Shown: positions 1 through 11,429 of the stretch, piece by piece
How positions within the stretch are numbered: position 1 is the first letter of the stretch
Layout of the letters: each line of letters starts with the position of its first letter
NCBI RefSeq assembly: GCF_003730275.1
Contig: NZ_QTTA01000010.1
Coordinates: forward strand, 248,001 to 312,000
DNA length: 64,000 nt
Direction: 5' to 3'
Source: Brevundimonas halotolerans
GTDB lineage: Bacteria > Pseudomonadota > Alphaproteobacteria > Caulobacterales > Caulobacteraceae
Translations under genes and position numbers: made by a program
Notes under the pieces: generated by a model
Database searches by the model: none
Told to the model about the DNA's origin: nothing
What the model saw: the letters and a program-made list of their open reading frames with translations, nothing else

Positions 1-14
1 GATATCGGGAATCA

Positions 15-50
15 CCCGCCGGAATCGCACCGGCGGGCTCCCCTTTTGTC
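15..50 (+). terminator. Hairpin terminator at the left edge
   Basis: An 8-bp perfect stem, CCCGCCGG (15-22) with CCGGCGGG (30-37) and a 7-nt loop, is followed on the plus strand by CTCCCC and a short T run (about 44-48). The T run suits a plus-strand gene ending left of the window. The same hairpin also lies just past the stop of the minus-strand LVIVD gene and could act in both directions. Confidence 0.5.
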
Positions 51-59
51 AGATCAGCG

Positions 60-1880
60 TCAGCTGGCGGCGCTGGCCAGCACCTCGGCGAGAGCCTTCA
101 TGCGGCGGGCCGCCAGAGGCGTAACGCCCTGGGTCTCGGCCGTGACTGCGAGCGACGCGACCGCAGCGGCAGCGGCGATCGGATCGATCTCTCCTGCACG
201 CCATCCCTCAATCACGGAGTCAATCTGCTGAGCAAGATCGGCCTCGATCGCATCGGCACGACGCAGCTGGGCGAGATAGGCCCCGGCGACGTCCGGGGTA
301 TTGGCCCAGCTGACACGGGTCTGGGTCTGCGGGTTGATCTCGTCTTCCATGACGGCCTCGGCAGCGGCGATTTCAGCGGCCGACAGCTGATCCGACGGGA
401 CCAGACGCAGAACGTCGAGCCCGCGGGCGATCTCGCTGGAGTAGATGCGACCGTTAAACCAGTAAGCCGACCACGAACCGCCGATCATCAGCCGCTCGCC
501 CAGCGGGCCACGGTCGAAATAGGCGATTTCCATCGGGTTCATCGGATCGGTGAAGTCCATGATGGAGATACCGCCTTGGTACCAAGCCTGGACCATCAGG
601 TCGCGACCGGGCACCGGGATGATGTTGCCGTTATGGGCCACGCAGTTTTCGTTGGCGCCCTGGACCGACGGCAGCTTGTGGAAGGCGCGGCCGCGCAGCT
701 CGCCATTGGTGATGGTGGCGACCAGGTTGGCACCCCAGTTGCCGGGCGCATCGGCCGTGCAGCGCGGCGAGGTGCCGCCGCCCCACTCATCCGTGAAGAC
801 GACCTTGGAGCCGGTGTTGTCGAAGGTCGCCGAGTGCCAGTAGGCCATGTCAGCGTCGAAGATTTCCGAGATGCGCGTCGGGTTCTTCGGGTCCGAGATA
901 TCCAGCAGGATGCCGTTGCCCGAGCAGGCGCCGGCGGCCTGGCCGATTTCCGGGAAGACCGTGATGTCGTGGCAATGGTTGGTGCGGGCCGTGGCCTGGC
1001 TGGCGACACCGGCGCGACCGCCCATCCAGAGACCGGCCACGGCGCCCGTCTCGCGATCCTCGAAGATGCGCGGGCGGTTAACAATGGCGGCGTCCTGCGG
1101 GCGATCCAGCGGCACTTCGATCACGTCGATGGAATACAGGGCCGTGTCGGGGTTGGTACCGGGCTCGCCGTCCGAACAGATCGACAGTTCGTCGCTGCGG
1201 CGGACGCCCGAGGTGGCCGAGTTGTAGACATAGAGAATGTTCGAGTCGGCCGGGTTCGGCACCAGGGTATGGGTGTGCGATCCGCGGCAGGTCTGGACGG
1301 CCGCGACCTGCTGCGGGGCCCTGATGTTGCTGATGTCGAAGATCCGCACACCGCGGAAGCGCTCAGGGTTCACAGCGCCGTCGGCACCCGATGCGCCGCA
1401 ATCGATCCGGCCGTTGTTCTGCTCGACCGACATGAACAGCAGATTGCCGTGAACCGACACATCGCCCTGCCCGCCCGGGCAGACGACCGAGGTCAGCAGT
1501 TGAGGCTCCCCTCCCCCGCTGATGTCATAGATGTTGAAGCCGTTGAAGTTACCGACGAACAGCTTGCCGTCCGACACGGCCATGTCGCTGTTGGCCAGGG
1601 CCAGAGGGCTGTAGCGCGGCGGGTTGGCGCGGTAAGCTGCGGCCTCTTCCCGCGTGGTCGGCGGCGCGAAGATGGCGTCCGGATCGAAGAAGCCGGGAGG
1701 CGGGGCCAGCGTGTGCTCCAGCGCGAGGCCCGAGCTGGCCTCGGCTGCGTCATAGATGCCCGGTGCGAGCTCGGTGCGTTCGTCGGACGGAATGGTCTGG
1801 ACCTGGGCCGAGGCGACGCTGGCCCCGAGCAGGACGGCCATGGCGGCGACGGATGAATACAGGGCTTTGCGAACAAACAT
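60..1880 (-). CDS. LVIVD repeat-containing secreted protein
   Basis: The 606-residue product has a clear Sec signal peptide (residues 1-25, cleavage after ASVASA before QVQ). The mature part consists of beta-propeller-like repeats with LVIVD-family signatures such as FNIYDIS, GVRIFDIS and LLDISDP. Such proteins are predicted extracytoplasmic propellers; no enzymatic function is established. Several His and Cys residues (for example GSHTHTLVP and TNHCHD) could bind metal, but that is inference. The ATG is preceded by a GAGGAG-type Shine-Dalgarno sequence. The gene lies 15 bp behind the DUF305 gene on the same strand, so the two are very likely co-transcribed and may act together at the cell surface. 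Confidence 0.8.
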   Translation of the reverse strand: MFVRKALYSSVAAMAVLLGASVASAQVQTIPSDERTELAPGIYDAAEASSGLALEHTLAPPPGFFDPDAIFAPPTTREEAAAYRANPPRYSPLALANSDMAVSDGKLFVGNFNGFNIYDISGGGEPQLLTSVVCPGGQGDVSVHGNLLFMSVEQNNGRIDCGASGADGAVNPERFRGVRIFDISNIRAPQQVAAVQTCRGSHTHTLVPNPADSNILYVYNSATSGVRRSDELSICSDGEPGTNPDTALYSIDVIEVPLDRPQDAAIVNRPRIFEDRETGAVAGLWMGGRAGVASQATARTNHCHDITVFPEIGQAAGACSGNGILLDISDPKNPTRISEIFDADMAYWHSATFDNTGSKVVFTDEWGGGTSPRCTADAPGNWGANLVATITNGELRGRAFHKLPSVQGANENCVAHNGNIIPVPGRDLMVQAWYQGGISIMDFTDPMNPMEIAYFDRGPLGERLMIGGSWSAYWFNGRIYSSEIARGLDVLRLVPSDQLSAAEIAAAEAVMEDEINPQTQTRVSWANTPDVAGAYLAQLRRADAIEADLAQQIDSVIEGWRAGEIDPIAAAAAVASLAVTAETQGVTPLAARRMKALAEVLASAAS

Positions 1881-1895
1881 GGCCGCTCCTCAGGG

Positions 1896-2627
1896 TCAGA
1901 GTTCAGACAGAAGGGATTGCATACGCAGGATTTCGGCCGACTGGTCGGCCACGACGGATGAGGCGAAGTCCGAGAGCATCGGGTCATTGCCGGAGTCGGA
2001 ATAGGACAGCAGCTCGTCGACCATGTCGAGGGCACCCTTATGGTGCTGGATCATGCCTTCAAGGAACAGGCGATCGAACTCGGGGCCTTCGGCTGCGGCA
2101 AGGGCGCGCATCTGGGCGGGCGACAGCATGCCCGGCATGATCGGGACGGTGTCGGGATCGACCGGGGCCGCGCCGTGATCGCCATGGCCGGCGTGGGCGT
2201 CGTGCCCCGCGTGCGCATCATGGGACGGTGAGGCCGGCGCTGTGGGCCCGTGACCGGCGTGCAGGTCTGCGGCTTCCAGCGGCAGGCCACGCGACAGCAG
2301 CCAGTTCTGCATCAGGTCGATCTCGGCTTCCTGGCTGAGGGCGATGCGGCGGCCGATGGCCCGAACGGCGGGCGAACTGGCCCGGGTCTGCAGCAGTTCG
2401 ACCATCTCCACGGCCTGACCGTGGTGGACGATCATGTGCTGCATGAAGCGCACGTCTTCGTCGGTGTAGGTGGTGCGGCTGAGGTCGACGGCCTCGGCAG
2501 CCGTGATCTGGCGCGAAGCCGCGCCGGGCGCGCCCGGGTTGACGATCGGGGCTGCTGCCGGGTCCTGAACGACCGGGTCCTGGCCGATAATCAGACCGGC
2601 CAGGGCAATGCCCAGATAGTGCAACAA
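1896..2627 (-). CDS. DUF305 family His-rich exported protein
   Basis: The protein is 243 residues with a short hydrophobic N terminus (LGIALAGLIIG) that probably serves as an export signal. It holds two DUF305-type helical segments, around residues 55-115 (FMQHMIVHHGQAVEM) and 185-243 (FLEGMIQHHKGALDM), each with the Met-x-x-His-His pattern typical of the ferritin-like DUF305 fold. Between them is a His-rich linker with repeated HAGH units (about 122-150). DUF305 proteins are often found with copper-handling genes, and Met/His richness fits periplasmic metal binding; the metal is not shown by the sequence. It is the first gene of a pair with the LVIVD gene, 15 bp downstream. Confidence 0.8.
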   Translation of the reverse strand: MLHYLGIALAGLIIGQDPVVQDPAAAPIVNPGAPGAASRQITAAEAVDLSRTTYTDEDVRFMQHMIVHHGQAVEMVELLQTRASSPAVRAIGRRIALSQEAEIDLMQNWLLSRGLPLEAADLHAGHGPTAPASPSHDAHAGHDAHAGHGDHGAAPVDPDTVPIMPGMLSPAQMRALAAAEGPEFDRLFLEGMIQHHKGALDMVDELLSYSDSGNDPMLSDFASSVVADQSAEILRMQSLLSEL

Positions 2628-2751
2628 GACGCGAACCCTTACCCGTTTCAGACGCGGGGCAGACTAGGTCCGCAACGGTCGGGCGCGCAAGGACAAAGAC
2701 CCCTGCCCCAACCTTACAAATCGCTCATGTTAGAGGCGGGTGGCGCCGGTC

Positions 2752-4158
2752 CTAGATGTGGATCACCCGGCCGTAGGCGTCCAGCGCGGCCTCGTGCATG
2801 GCTTCGGACAGGGTCGGGTGCGGATAGATGATGCCGTGGATGTCTTCCTCGGTCGCCTCAAGCGTGATGGCGGTGACATAGCCCTGGATCATCTCGGTCA
2901 CCTCTGCGCCGATCATATGGGCCCCGATCAGGGCGCCGGTCTTCGCGTCGAAGATGGTCTTGACGAAGCCCTCGGTCTCGCCCGAGGCGATGGCCTTGCC
3001 GTTCACCTTGAAGGGGAAGCGGCCGATCTTGACCTCGCGGCCCGCCTCCTTGGCACCCTGCTCCGTCACGCCGACCGAGGCGACCTGGGGCTGGGCATAG
3101 GTGCAGCCGGCGATGGGGGAATGGACGTTCGGGGTTTTGAACCCGGCGATATGCTCAGCGGCGTGGATGCCTTCGTGCGAGGCCTTGTGCGCCAGCCAGG
3201 GGGCGCCGGCGCAGTCGCCGATGGCGTAGAGGCCCTTCACATTGGTCTGGCAATGACCGTCGATGGTGATGTGGCCCCGGTCCATGTTGACGCCCAGCGC
3301 CTCCAGCCCGATGCCGTCGGTGTTGGCTGTGATGCCGACCGCCGAGATGCAGACCTCGGCCTCGAGCGTTTCGTCCCCTTTGGCCGATTTGATCGAAACG
3401 GCGACTCCCTTGGTCGATTTTTTCACCGAATTGACCGTGCAGCCGGTGCGAAACTTCATGCCGCGCTTTTCGAACGCCTTTTGCGCAGCCTTGGATACCT
3501 CGATGTCCTCGACCGGCATGATGCGGTCGATGGCCTCGACGACCGTGACCTCGGCGCCGAGCGCCCGATAGAAGCTGCCGAACTCGATGCCGATGGCGCC
3601 CGAACCGATCACGACGATGGATTTGGGCATGAATTTCGGCGCCATGGCCTCACGATAGGCCCAGATGCGGTCACCGTCGGCTTCCAGCCCGATCTGGGGA
3701 ATGGCCTTGGCCCGGGCCCCGACGGCCAGGATAACGGCTTTCGTTTCGACCGTGCGGCTACCGCCGGCCTTGAGATCGATCACGACCTTCGGCGCCGTCT
3801 TGCCCTTTTCCAGCTTTGCCGTGCCCTCGATGACCTCGATCTTGTTCTTTTTCATCAGGAAGCCGACGCCGCTGTTCAGCTGTTTCGCGACGTTCCGCGA
3901 CCGCTGGATGATGGCGTCGAAGTCGAACCCGACCTTGTCGGCGCTGAGGCCATAGTCCTTGAGGTGGCTCAGGCTCTCGTACTTTTCGCCCGACTTGAGC
4001 AGCGCCTTGGTCGGGATACAGCCCCAGTTCAGGCAGATGCCGCCCAGGTTCTCGCGCTCGACGATGGCGACCTTCTGGCCCAGCTGGCTTGCGCGAATGG
4101 CCGCCACATAGCCGCCCGGGCCCGAGCCGATGACGATGAGATCGAAGGTGTCAGCCAC
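2752..4158 (-). CDS. lpdA: Dihydrolipoyl dehydrogenase (E3)
   Basis: The 468-residue flavoprotein reoxidises dihydrolipoamide on the E2 lipoyl domains with NAD+. Visible are the N-terminal FAD Rossmann motif (GSGPGGYVAAIRA), the redox disulfide CLNWGC followed by IPTKALL, a second NAD-binding Rossmann motif (VVIGSGAIGIEFG, about residue 176) and the C-terminal HPHPTLSE catalytic His/Glu segment at about 446-453. The Trp between the redox cysteines replaces the more usual Val. It is the last gene of the pdh operon, 10 bp after pdhC, and so is most likely the E3 dedicated to pyruvate dehydrogenase, although E3 may also serve other 2-oxoacid dehydrogenases. Confidence 0.97.
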   Translation of the reverse strand: MADTFDLIVIGSGPGGYVAAIRASQLGQKVAIVERENLGGICLNWGCIPTKALLKSGEKYESLSHLKDYGLSADKVGFDFDAIIQRSRNVAKQLNSGVGFLMKKNKIEVIEGTAKLEKGKTAPKVVIDLKAGGSRTVETKAVILAVGARAKAIPQIGLEADGDRIWAYREAMAPKFMPKSIVVIGSGAIGIEFGSFYRALGAEVTVVEAIDRIMPVEDIEVSKAAQKAFEKRGMKFRTGCTVNSVKKSTKGVAVSIKSAKGDETLEAEVCISAVGITANTDGIGLEALGVNMDRGHITIDGHCQTNVKGLYAIGDCAGAPWLAHKASHEGIHAAEHIAGFKTPNVHSPIAGCTYAQPQVASVGVTEQGAKEAGREVKIGRFPFKVNGKAIASGETEGFVKTIFDAKTGALIGAHMIGAEVTEMIQGYVTAITLEATEEDIHGIIYPHPTLSEAMHEAALDAYGRVIHI

Positions 4159-4168
4159 AGTGTCGTCC

Positions 4169-5434
4169 TTACGCCAGCATCGTCACGGGGTTTTCGATCA
4201 TCGGCTTGAAGGCCTGCAGGAAGCGGGCGCCGATGGCCCCGTCAACCACGCGGTGATCGCAGGTCAGGGTGACGGTCATGACGGTGGCGACCGCCAGGCT
4301 GTCGCCGCGCACGACGGGGCGCTTCTCCCCTGCCCCGACACTCATGATCGCACCTTGCGGCTCGTTGAGGATCGAGGCGAAGGACTTGATGCCGAACATG
4401 CCGAGGTTCGAGACCGAGAAGGTGCCGCCCTGGAACTCCTCGGGCTTCAGCTTGCGGTCGCGCGCGCGCTTGGCCAGGTCCTTGGACTCGGTGGCGATTT
4501 CGGCCAGCGACTTGGTCTCGGCCGCACGAATGATCGGCGTGATCAGGCCGCCGTCGATCGCCACCGCCATGGCGACATCGGCATGATGGTGCATGGCGAT
4601 GCCTTCGGGCGAATAGCTGGCATTGGCTTCCGGCACGGCCTTCAGGGCCATGGCCACCGCCTTCATGATGAAGTCGTTGACCGAGACCTTGATACCCTGC
4701 GGTTCCAGCAGGGCGTTGACCTGGGCGCGAGCGGCCAGCAGGCCGTCGATCTCGCAATCGATGGTCAGCGGGAAGTGCGGCACATCGCGGAAGCTGTCGG
4801 TCAGGCGGCGGGCGATGGCCTTGCGCATGCCGTCCAGCGGGATGAGGTCATAGCTGCCGTCCGGGATGCCCATCTGGGCCAGCGACTGAACCTTGCGGGG
4901 TTCGCCGGCGGTGGCGGCGGCAGTGGCGCTCTTGGCCGTGCCGCCCTTGCCGGCGGATTCGACGTCCGCCTTGACGATACGGCCGTGCGGGCCGGTGCCC
5001 TTGAGGGTCTTCAGATCCAGACCGGCGTCCTTGGCGAGACGACGCGCCAGCGGCGAGGCGAAGATGCGCTCACCGTCCTTGGCCGGTGCGGGCGGCGCCT
5101 TGGTGGCCTCCGCCTTTTCTGCCGCAGGTTCAGGCTTCGGCCCAGCCTTGGCGTCTTCCTTTGCGGTCTCGGGCTTTTTCGGCGCGGGCGCGGCGTCGTC
5201 GCCGGCCAGACGGGCGATGGGGGTGTTGACCTTCACGCCTTCGGTCCCGGCCTCGACCAGGATTTCAAGCACTTCGCCCTCATCGACCGCTTCGACCTCC
5301 ATGGTCGCCTTGTCGGTCTCGATCTCGGCGATGACGTCTCCGGCCGAGACGGTGTCGCCGACCTTGACGTGCCATTTGGCCAGAACGCCCTCTTCCATCG
5401 TCGGGGACAGGGCGGGCATCAGAATGTCGGTCAT
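4169..5434 (-). CDS. pdhC: Pyruvate dehydrogenase E2, dihydrolipoamide acetyltransferase
   Basis: The 421-residue E2 core subunit transfers the acetyl group from lipoyl-lysine to CoA. Domains in order: one lipoyl domain (1-80, lipoyl lysine in [13 protein letters not shown]), an Ala/Pro/Lys-rich linker (about 85-130), a peripheral-subunit-binding domain (about 130-165, [14 protein letters not shown]) and the catalytic acyltransferase domain ending in the DHRVVDG motif (about 395). It starts 7 bp after the DUF5076 gene and is followed 10 bp later by lpdA. Its lipoyl domain is nearly identical to that on pdhB, so the complex carries lipoyl groups on both E1-beta and E2. Confidence 0.96.
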   Translation of the reverse strand: MTDILMPALSPTMEEGVLAKWHVKVGDTVSAGDVIAEIETDKATMEVEAVDEGEVLEILVEAGTEGVKVNTPIARLAGDDAAPAPKKPETAKEDAKAGPKPEPAAEKAEATKAPPAPAKDGERIFASPLARRLAKDAGLDLKTLKGTGPHGRIVKADVESAGKGGTAKSATAAATAGEPRKVQSLAQMGIPDGSYDLIPLDGMRKAIARRLTDSFRDVPHFPLTIDCEIDGLLAARAQVNALLEPQGIKVSVNDFIMKAVAMALKAVPEANASYSPEGIAMHHHADVAMAVAIDGGLITPIIRAAETKSLAEIATESKDLAKRARDRKLKPEEFQGGTFSVSNLGMFGIKSFASILNEPQGAIMSVGAGEKRPVVRGDSLAVATVMTVTLTCDHRVVDGAIGARFLQAFKPMIENPVTMLA

Positions 5435-5441
5435 GCGGCGC

Positions 5442-5737
5442 TCACTCCTTCTCGACGAGGGTCTGGACGTCGTTGCGCTTCAGGACTTCCGAGAAGCCTT
5501 CGAGGATGGCGTTATAGGCCTTGCGCTCATCGTGGCCGTGACGCACCGCATAGCCGTGGGCCATGTGCTTGGCCGCGAGCGCCAGCATGTGGCCGTACTG
5601 GCGCGGGTCGCTGAAGGCCGGCTTGATCGACATGACCGGCTCGCCCTTCGACCACCACATGCGGGTCAGCTCGATGGCATTGGGGTCGGACGCGACGCTT
5701 TCCGGCGTCGTCAGCTGGTATTCGGACGGTTCCTGGG

Positions 5738-5741
<4 letters not shown>
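5442..5741 (-). CDS. DUF5076 family protein inside the pdh operon
   Basis: A 99-residue soluble protein with no signal peptide or membrane segment. It resembles the small DUF5076 family I associate with caulobacterial genomes (features such as [20 protein letters not shown] and [15 protein letters not shown]). Its ATG overlaps the pdhB stop by 4 bp (ATGA), and pdhC begins 7 bp after its stop, so it is translated as part of the pdh operon. The function is unknown; position suggests a role in assembly or regulation of the complex, which is inference only. Confidence 0.75.
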
Positions 5742-7092
<1,351 letters not shown>

Positions 7093-7096
<4 letters not shown>

Positions 7097-7476
7097 GCTT
7101 GAACCTTCAGATCACGGATCAGCAAGCTGCCGTCCTTCTCAAATGCGTGTTGCTCCAGGAGTCTGCGACCAGCCTCCAACGCGTCATTTCTCAGCGCTAC
7201 CAACGACGTGAACAGATCCTTCCACTGAGGGTCTGCCAGGCGGATAGCGTCAATGGTCACTCCCCACCTTGCCGATCGATCACCAATTTCCACCAGGAAG
7301 CTGGCGTAGCCTCGATCACGATGAACCAGCTCGCCGCCGATATATGCGAATGGTCCCTGCGCGTCGAAATTGCGCATGTCGTCGAGGTCGTTTGACTTGG
7401 GTTCAACACCATACGCCCAAGCCGTCAGCGACCGTTGGGCGGACTTCGGCAGCACCGAGAACAGGCGATCTAACAC
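7093..7476 (-). CDS. Unknown protein encoded between pdhA and pdhB
   Basis: A 127-residue soluble protein without a family I recognise. It has no signal peptide, no membrane helix and no clear catalytic motif; it contains [25 protein letters not shown] and ends in [10 protein letters not shown]. The start is a GTG placed directly against the TAG of pdhA, and its stop overlaps the pdhB ATG by 4 bp, so it is locked into the operon by coupling on both sides. Composition is a little less GC-biased than its neighbours, and it may be a later insertion between pdhA and pdhB. A role tied to the E1 heterotetramer is possible but unproven. Confidence 0.7.
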
Positions 7477-8496
7477 CTAAACCTCCACGTAGACGTCAGT
7501 ATAGAGCTCGGAGGGGTCCGGTTCGGGACTTTCCTGGGCGAACTGGACAGCCTCGGCGACGATACCCTTGATCTCGGCGTCGATGGCCTTGATCTCGTCC
7601 TCGGTGGCCTTGGCCTCGGCCAACAGTTTTTTCACATGCTCGATCGGGTCGCGAGTGGTCTTCATTTCGTCGACCTCTTCCTTGGCCCGGTATTTGGCCG
7701 GATCGCTCATGGAGTGGCCGCGATAGCGATAGGTCTTCATCTCGAGGATGAAGGGGCCGCCGCCTTCGCGGGCGCGCTTGACCGCCTTGGCCACGGCGTC
7801 GCGCACGGCGATGACGTCCATGCCGTCGACCTGTTCGCCCGGAATGCCGAAGCTGGCGCCGCGCTCGCTGAGCTGGGTCGTCGAGGACGACCGCTCGATG
7901 CTCGTGCCCATGGCGTACTGGTTGTTCTCGATGATGTAGATGGCCGGCAGCTTCCATAGCTGGGCCATGTTGAAGCTTTCGTAGACCTGGCCCTGGTTGG
8001 CCGCGCCGTCACCGAAATAGACGAAGGCGACCGAGTCATCACCGCGATAGCGTCCGGCAAAGGCCAGACCGGTGCCGAGCGCCACTTGGGCGCCGACGAT
8101 GCCGTGGCCGCCATAGAAGCCGGTCGGCACGTCGAACATGTGCATCGAGCCGCCCTTGCCCTTGGACGAGCCGCCGATGCGGCCGGTCAGCTCGGCCATG
8201 ACCTCTTTCGGGTCCATGCCGGCGCACAGCATGTGGCCGTGGTCGCGGTAACCGGTGATGATCTTGTCGTGGCCCTGTTTGACGCTTTCCTGGACGCCCA
8301 CGGCCACGGCTTCCTGGCCGATGTACAGGTGACAGAAGCCGCCGATCAGGCCCATGCCGTAAAGCTGGCCCGCGCGCTCCTCGAACCGGCGGATCAGCAC
8401 CATCTCGCGGTAGTAACGCAGCAGGTCTTCCTTGGTCGCGGCGGGGCCGTTGGACCGTTTGGCGGACGTGGATTTCTGTGCGGCGGCTTTCGCCAT
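7477..8496 (-). CDS. pdhA: Pyruvate dehydrogenase E1 alpha subunit
   Basis: The 339-residue subunit of the thiamine-diphosphate-dependent pyruvate decarboxylase is the first gene of the pdh operon. It shows the E1-alpha fold with RRFEERAGQLYGMGLIGGF, the TPP/Mg motif GDGAANQGQ followed by IENNQYAMGT, and the regulatory-loop region RYRGHSMSDPAKYR. A longer frame opens at 8544, but the ATG at 8494-8496 has a GGGAGG Shine-Dalgarno sequence about 6 nt upstream and gives the usual alphaproteobacterial Lys/Ala-rich N terminus, so that start is preferred. The product pairs with PdhB to feed acetyl groups to the lipoyl domains. Confidence 0.96.
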   Translation of the reverse strand: MAKAAAQKSTSAKRSNGPAATKEDLLRYYREMVLIRRFEERAGQLYGMGLIGGFCHLYIGQEAVAVGVQESVKQGHDKIITGYRDHGHMLCAGMDPKEVMAELTGRIGGSSKGKGGSMHMFDVPTGFYGGHGIVGAQVALGTGLAFAGRYRGDDSVAFVYFGDGAANQGQVYESFNMAQLWKLPAIYIIENNQYAMGTSIERSSSTTQLSERGASFGIPGEQVDGMDVIAVRDAVAKAVKRAREGGGPFILEMKTYRYRGHSMSDPAKYRAKEEVDEMKTTRDPIEHVKKLLAEAKATEDEIKAIDAEIKGIVAEAVQFAQESPEPDPSELYTDVYVEV

Positions 8497-8612
8497 CCGG
8501 GCCTCCCGGCGTTGCGGCCCGTCGCCCATGCGCGCGCCTGTCATTACGAAAGCGGCTTTAGCAGCCTTCGTTCCGAAAACGCAAAGCGGCCCGTCCGGGC
8601 TGTAACATTAGT

Positions 8613-8945
8613 TTAGAGGCTGGGGGCGGCCTGTGTGGCCACGGGTGTCGCGAGGCTGACCCGGATCACATGGTCTGCCGGGTCGGCATAGCCCAGCAGC
8701 ACCCGCGCACGCTCTTCCAGCAGGTCGCGCGACAGGTGGTCGGTCTGGAGATAGCGAACGCGGAGTTCCAGGTCCTGGCGCTCCTCGGTCAGCCGCAGGT
8801 AGGTGGCTTCGCGTTTGGCCAGGGTCGCGGCGCGTTCATCACCGGTCAACAGGCCGTACTGCCCCGTCAGGGCCTGCACCCCCAGATAGAGGACGCTCAA
8901 GACAAGCAAGGCAGACAGGACGTAGGGCTTCATCCATTCAGGCAC
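8613..8945 (-). CDS. ftsB: FtsB/DivIC-like septum formation initiator
   Basis: A 110-residue bitopic membrane protein: short cytoplasmic start, one transmembrane helix (about 7-27, PYVLSALLVLSVLYLGVQAL), a heptad-rich coiled coil (about 38-72) and a short periplasmic tail. This is the architecture of FtsB/DivIC, which with FtsL and FtsQ regulates septal peptidoglycan synthesis. The start is GTG, supported by AAGGAG 8 nt upstream. It sits just downstream of eno on the same strand, an ftsB-eno adjacency common in proteobacteria, which supports the call. Confidence 0.85.
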   Translation of the reverse strand: MPEWMKPYVLSALLVLSVLYLGVQALTGQYGLLTGDERAATLAKREATYLRLTEERQDLELRVRYLQTDHLSRDLLEERARVLLGYADPADHVIRVSLATPVATQAAPSL

Positions 8946-9056
8946 TGAGAACGCTCCTTCTGAGCGTGAACTATGGTTCTCGATGCCTGCACGAAAATGC
9001 CTAACGAACCGTAGCTTGGCCGTAAGATTTCAGCGCCTGAAGGGCGTTGTTATGGC

Positions 9057-10358
<1,302 letters not shown>

Positions 10359-10416
10359 TTATCAGGTCGCGCGGGTGTAGCGCAGCCCCGGCCAAACGCC
10401 AATCAGGCGGACGCGA

Positions 10417-11034
10417 TCAGAGACACCCTTCGACGTACTGGATCGAGGGGCCGCCCGCGTGGATGGCCATGACCGTCCCGTCAGATCCGATCTCATAGAC
10501 GATACCGCGGGCGTTCTCGTCCTCGACATAGCCCTCGCCGCCAGCGCGGGTCCAGACGGTGACATATTCGGCGGGCGCATCCTGATATTTGTGCGGGGTG
10601 ACAATCGCCCGATCCCCATAGGCGGCTTTGACGCGTTCGGCCGTGTCGCCGACGCGGAGCCCCTTGTCCGTCATGATTTCAGACGGATCGGTCAGCGAAA
10701 TACGGGTCAGGCGATCGCTCTGAACCATCAGCAGCATAGATTCGGGTGCGCGCTCCGGACGGAACTGATCGCAGCTTTCGGGGTCGGGGCCACCGACGGC
10801 ATTGGGGTTGGCGTCTTCGCCCAAGGCCTCGACGATCTCGGCGCGGGTCATGCCGATCCGCAGGGACTCCCAGCCCTCTCCGGTCAGAGTGACGCCCGTC
10901 GTCGCAGCAGCCGTGGGATCCGTGGCCGCAGGCGGCGGCACAGGGTCGGTCGGGGTCTCGGTTTCAGGGCTGCAGGCTGCCAGCAAGGCGATCATACCGG
11001 CGGCGCCGAGCAACTGCTTCAGGTGGTGTGACAT
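10417..11034 (-). CDS. Hypothetical lipoprotein
   Basis: A 205-residue predicted lipoprotein. The signal peptide ends in a lipobox LLAACS (Cys at about residue 21), followed by a Pro/Thr-rich stretch (about 25-48) and a globular region with GEGWESLRIGMTRAEIVEALG, a pattern seen in small SmpA/OmlA-like envelope domains; this similarity is tentative. The ATG at 11032-11034 is favoured over the upstream frame start (11070) because GGGGGAG lies 7 nt before it and it yields a normal signal peptide. The cellular role is unknown. Confidence 0.7.
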   Translation of the reverse strand: MSHHLKQLLGAAGMIALLAACSPETETPTDPVPPPAATDPTAAATTGVTLTGEGWESLRIGMTRAEIVEALGEDANPNAVGGPDPESCDQFRPERAPESMLLMVQSDRLTRISLTDPSEIMTDKGLRVGDTAERVKAAYGDRAIVTPHKYQDAPAEYVTVWTRAGGEGYVEDENARGIVYEIGSDGTVMAIHAGGPSIQYVEGCL

Positions 11035-11066
11035 GTGATGACTCCCCCTCGTCGGCAGCGTAACGC

Positions 11067-11097
11067 ACAAAACGCCGCCCGGGTGCCCCGGACGGCG
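11067..11097 (-). terminator. Rho-independent terminator of rpmF
   Basis: On the minus strand an 11-bp GC-rich stem, CGCCGTCCGGG/CCCGGGCGGCG (11087-11097 with 11073-11083, one G-U pair, 3-nt loop), is followed by TTTT. It lies about 40 bp past the rpmF stop and before the lipoprotein gene. Confidence 0.75.
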
Positions 11098-11138
11098 CTG
11101 AAATGTGCAGACAGTCAGGTGTCGCCGAAGCGACGGAC

Positions 11139-11321
11139 CTAGTCTTCCTTGGGCGTCAGGACCTGGCGGCCACGATAGGTGCCGGTCTTCAGGTCGATGT
11201 GGTGCGAGCGGCGCAGCTCACCGGTGTCCTTGTCCTCGACGTGCGGGTTGGAGCCCAGCGAGTCGTGGGCGCGGCGCATATTGCGACGCGAGGGGGATAC
11301 TTTGCGCTTCGGAACGGCCAT
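11139..11321 (-). CDS. rpmF: 50S ribosomal protein L32
   Basis: The 60-residue basic protein [20 protein letters not shown]... is a typical alphaproteobacterial bL32, a component of the large ribosomal subunit. The frame extends upstream to 11348, but the ATG at 11319-11321 gives the conserved MAVPKRK start. It is a single-gene transcript by appearance, ending in the hairpin at 11067-11097. The zinc-binding cysteines found in some L32 proteins are absent. Confidence 0.95.
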   Translation of the reverse strand: MAVPKRKVSPSRRNMRRAHDSLGSNPHVEDKDTGELRRSHHIDLKTGTYRGRQVLTPKED

Positions 11322-11429
11322 TTCCGTCTCAATCTCGGTTAGAGGCACCCGTTGGGGCGCGAAAACAATTGCGGCGGCCCAGAAGAGCCGCCAGCGGAGG
11401 GCGGCTTATGCCTCAACCCGCGCCGGAGT

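Noticed and set aside
2740..4209. A 489-codon plus-strand open frame opposite lpdA
   Set aside because: It is antisense to a clear enzyme gene; its product is Asp/Arg/Gly/His-rich with no domain, the usual shadow in GC-rich DNA.
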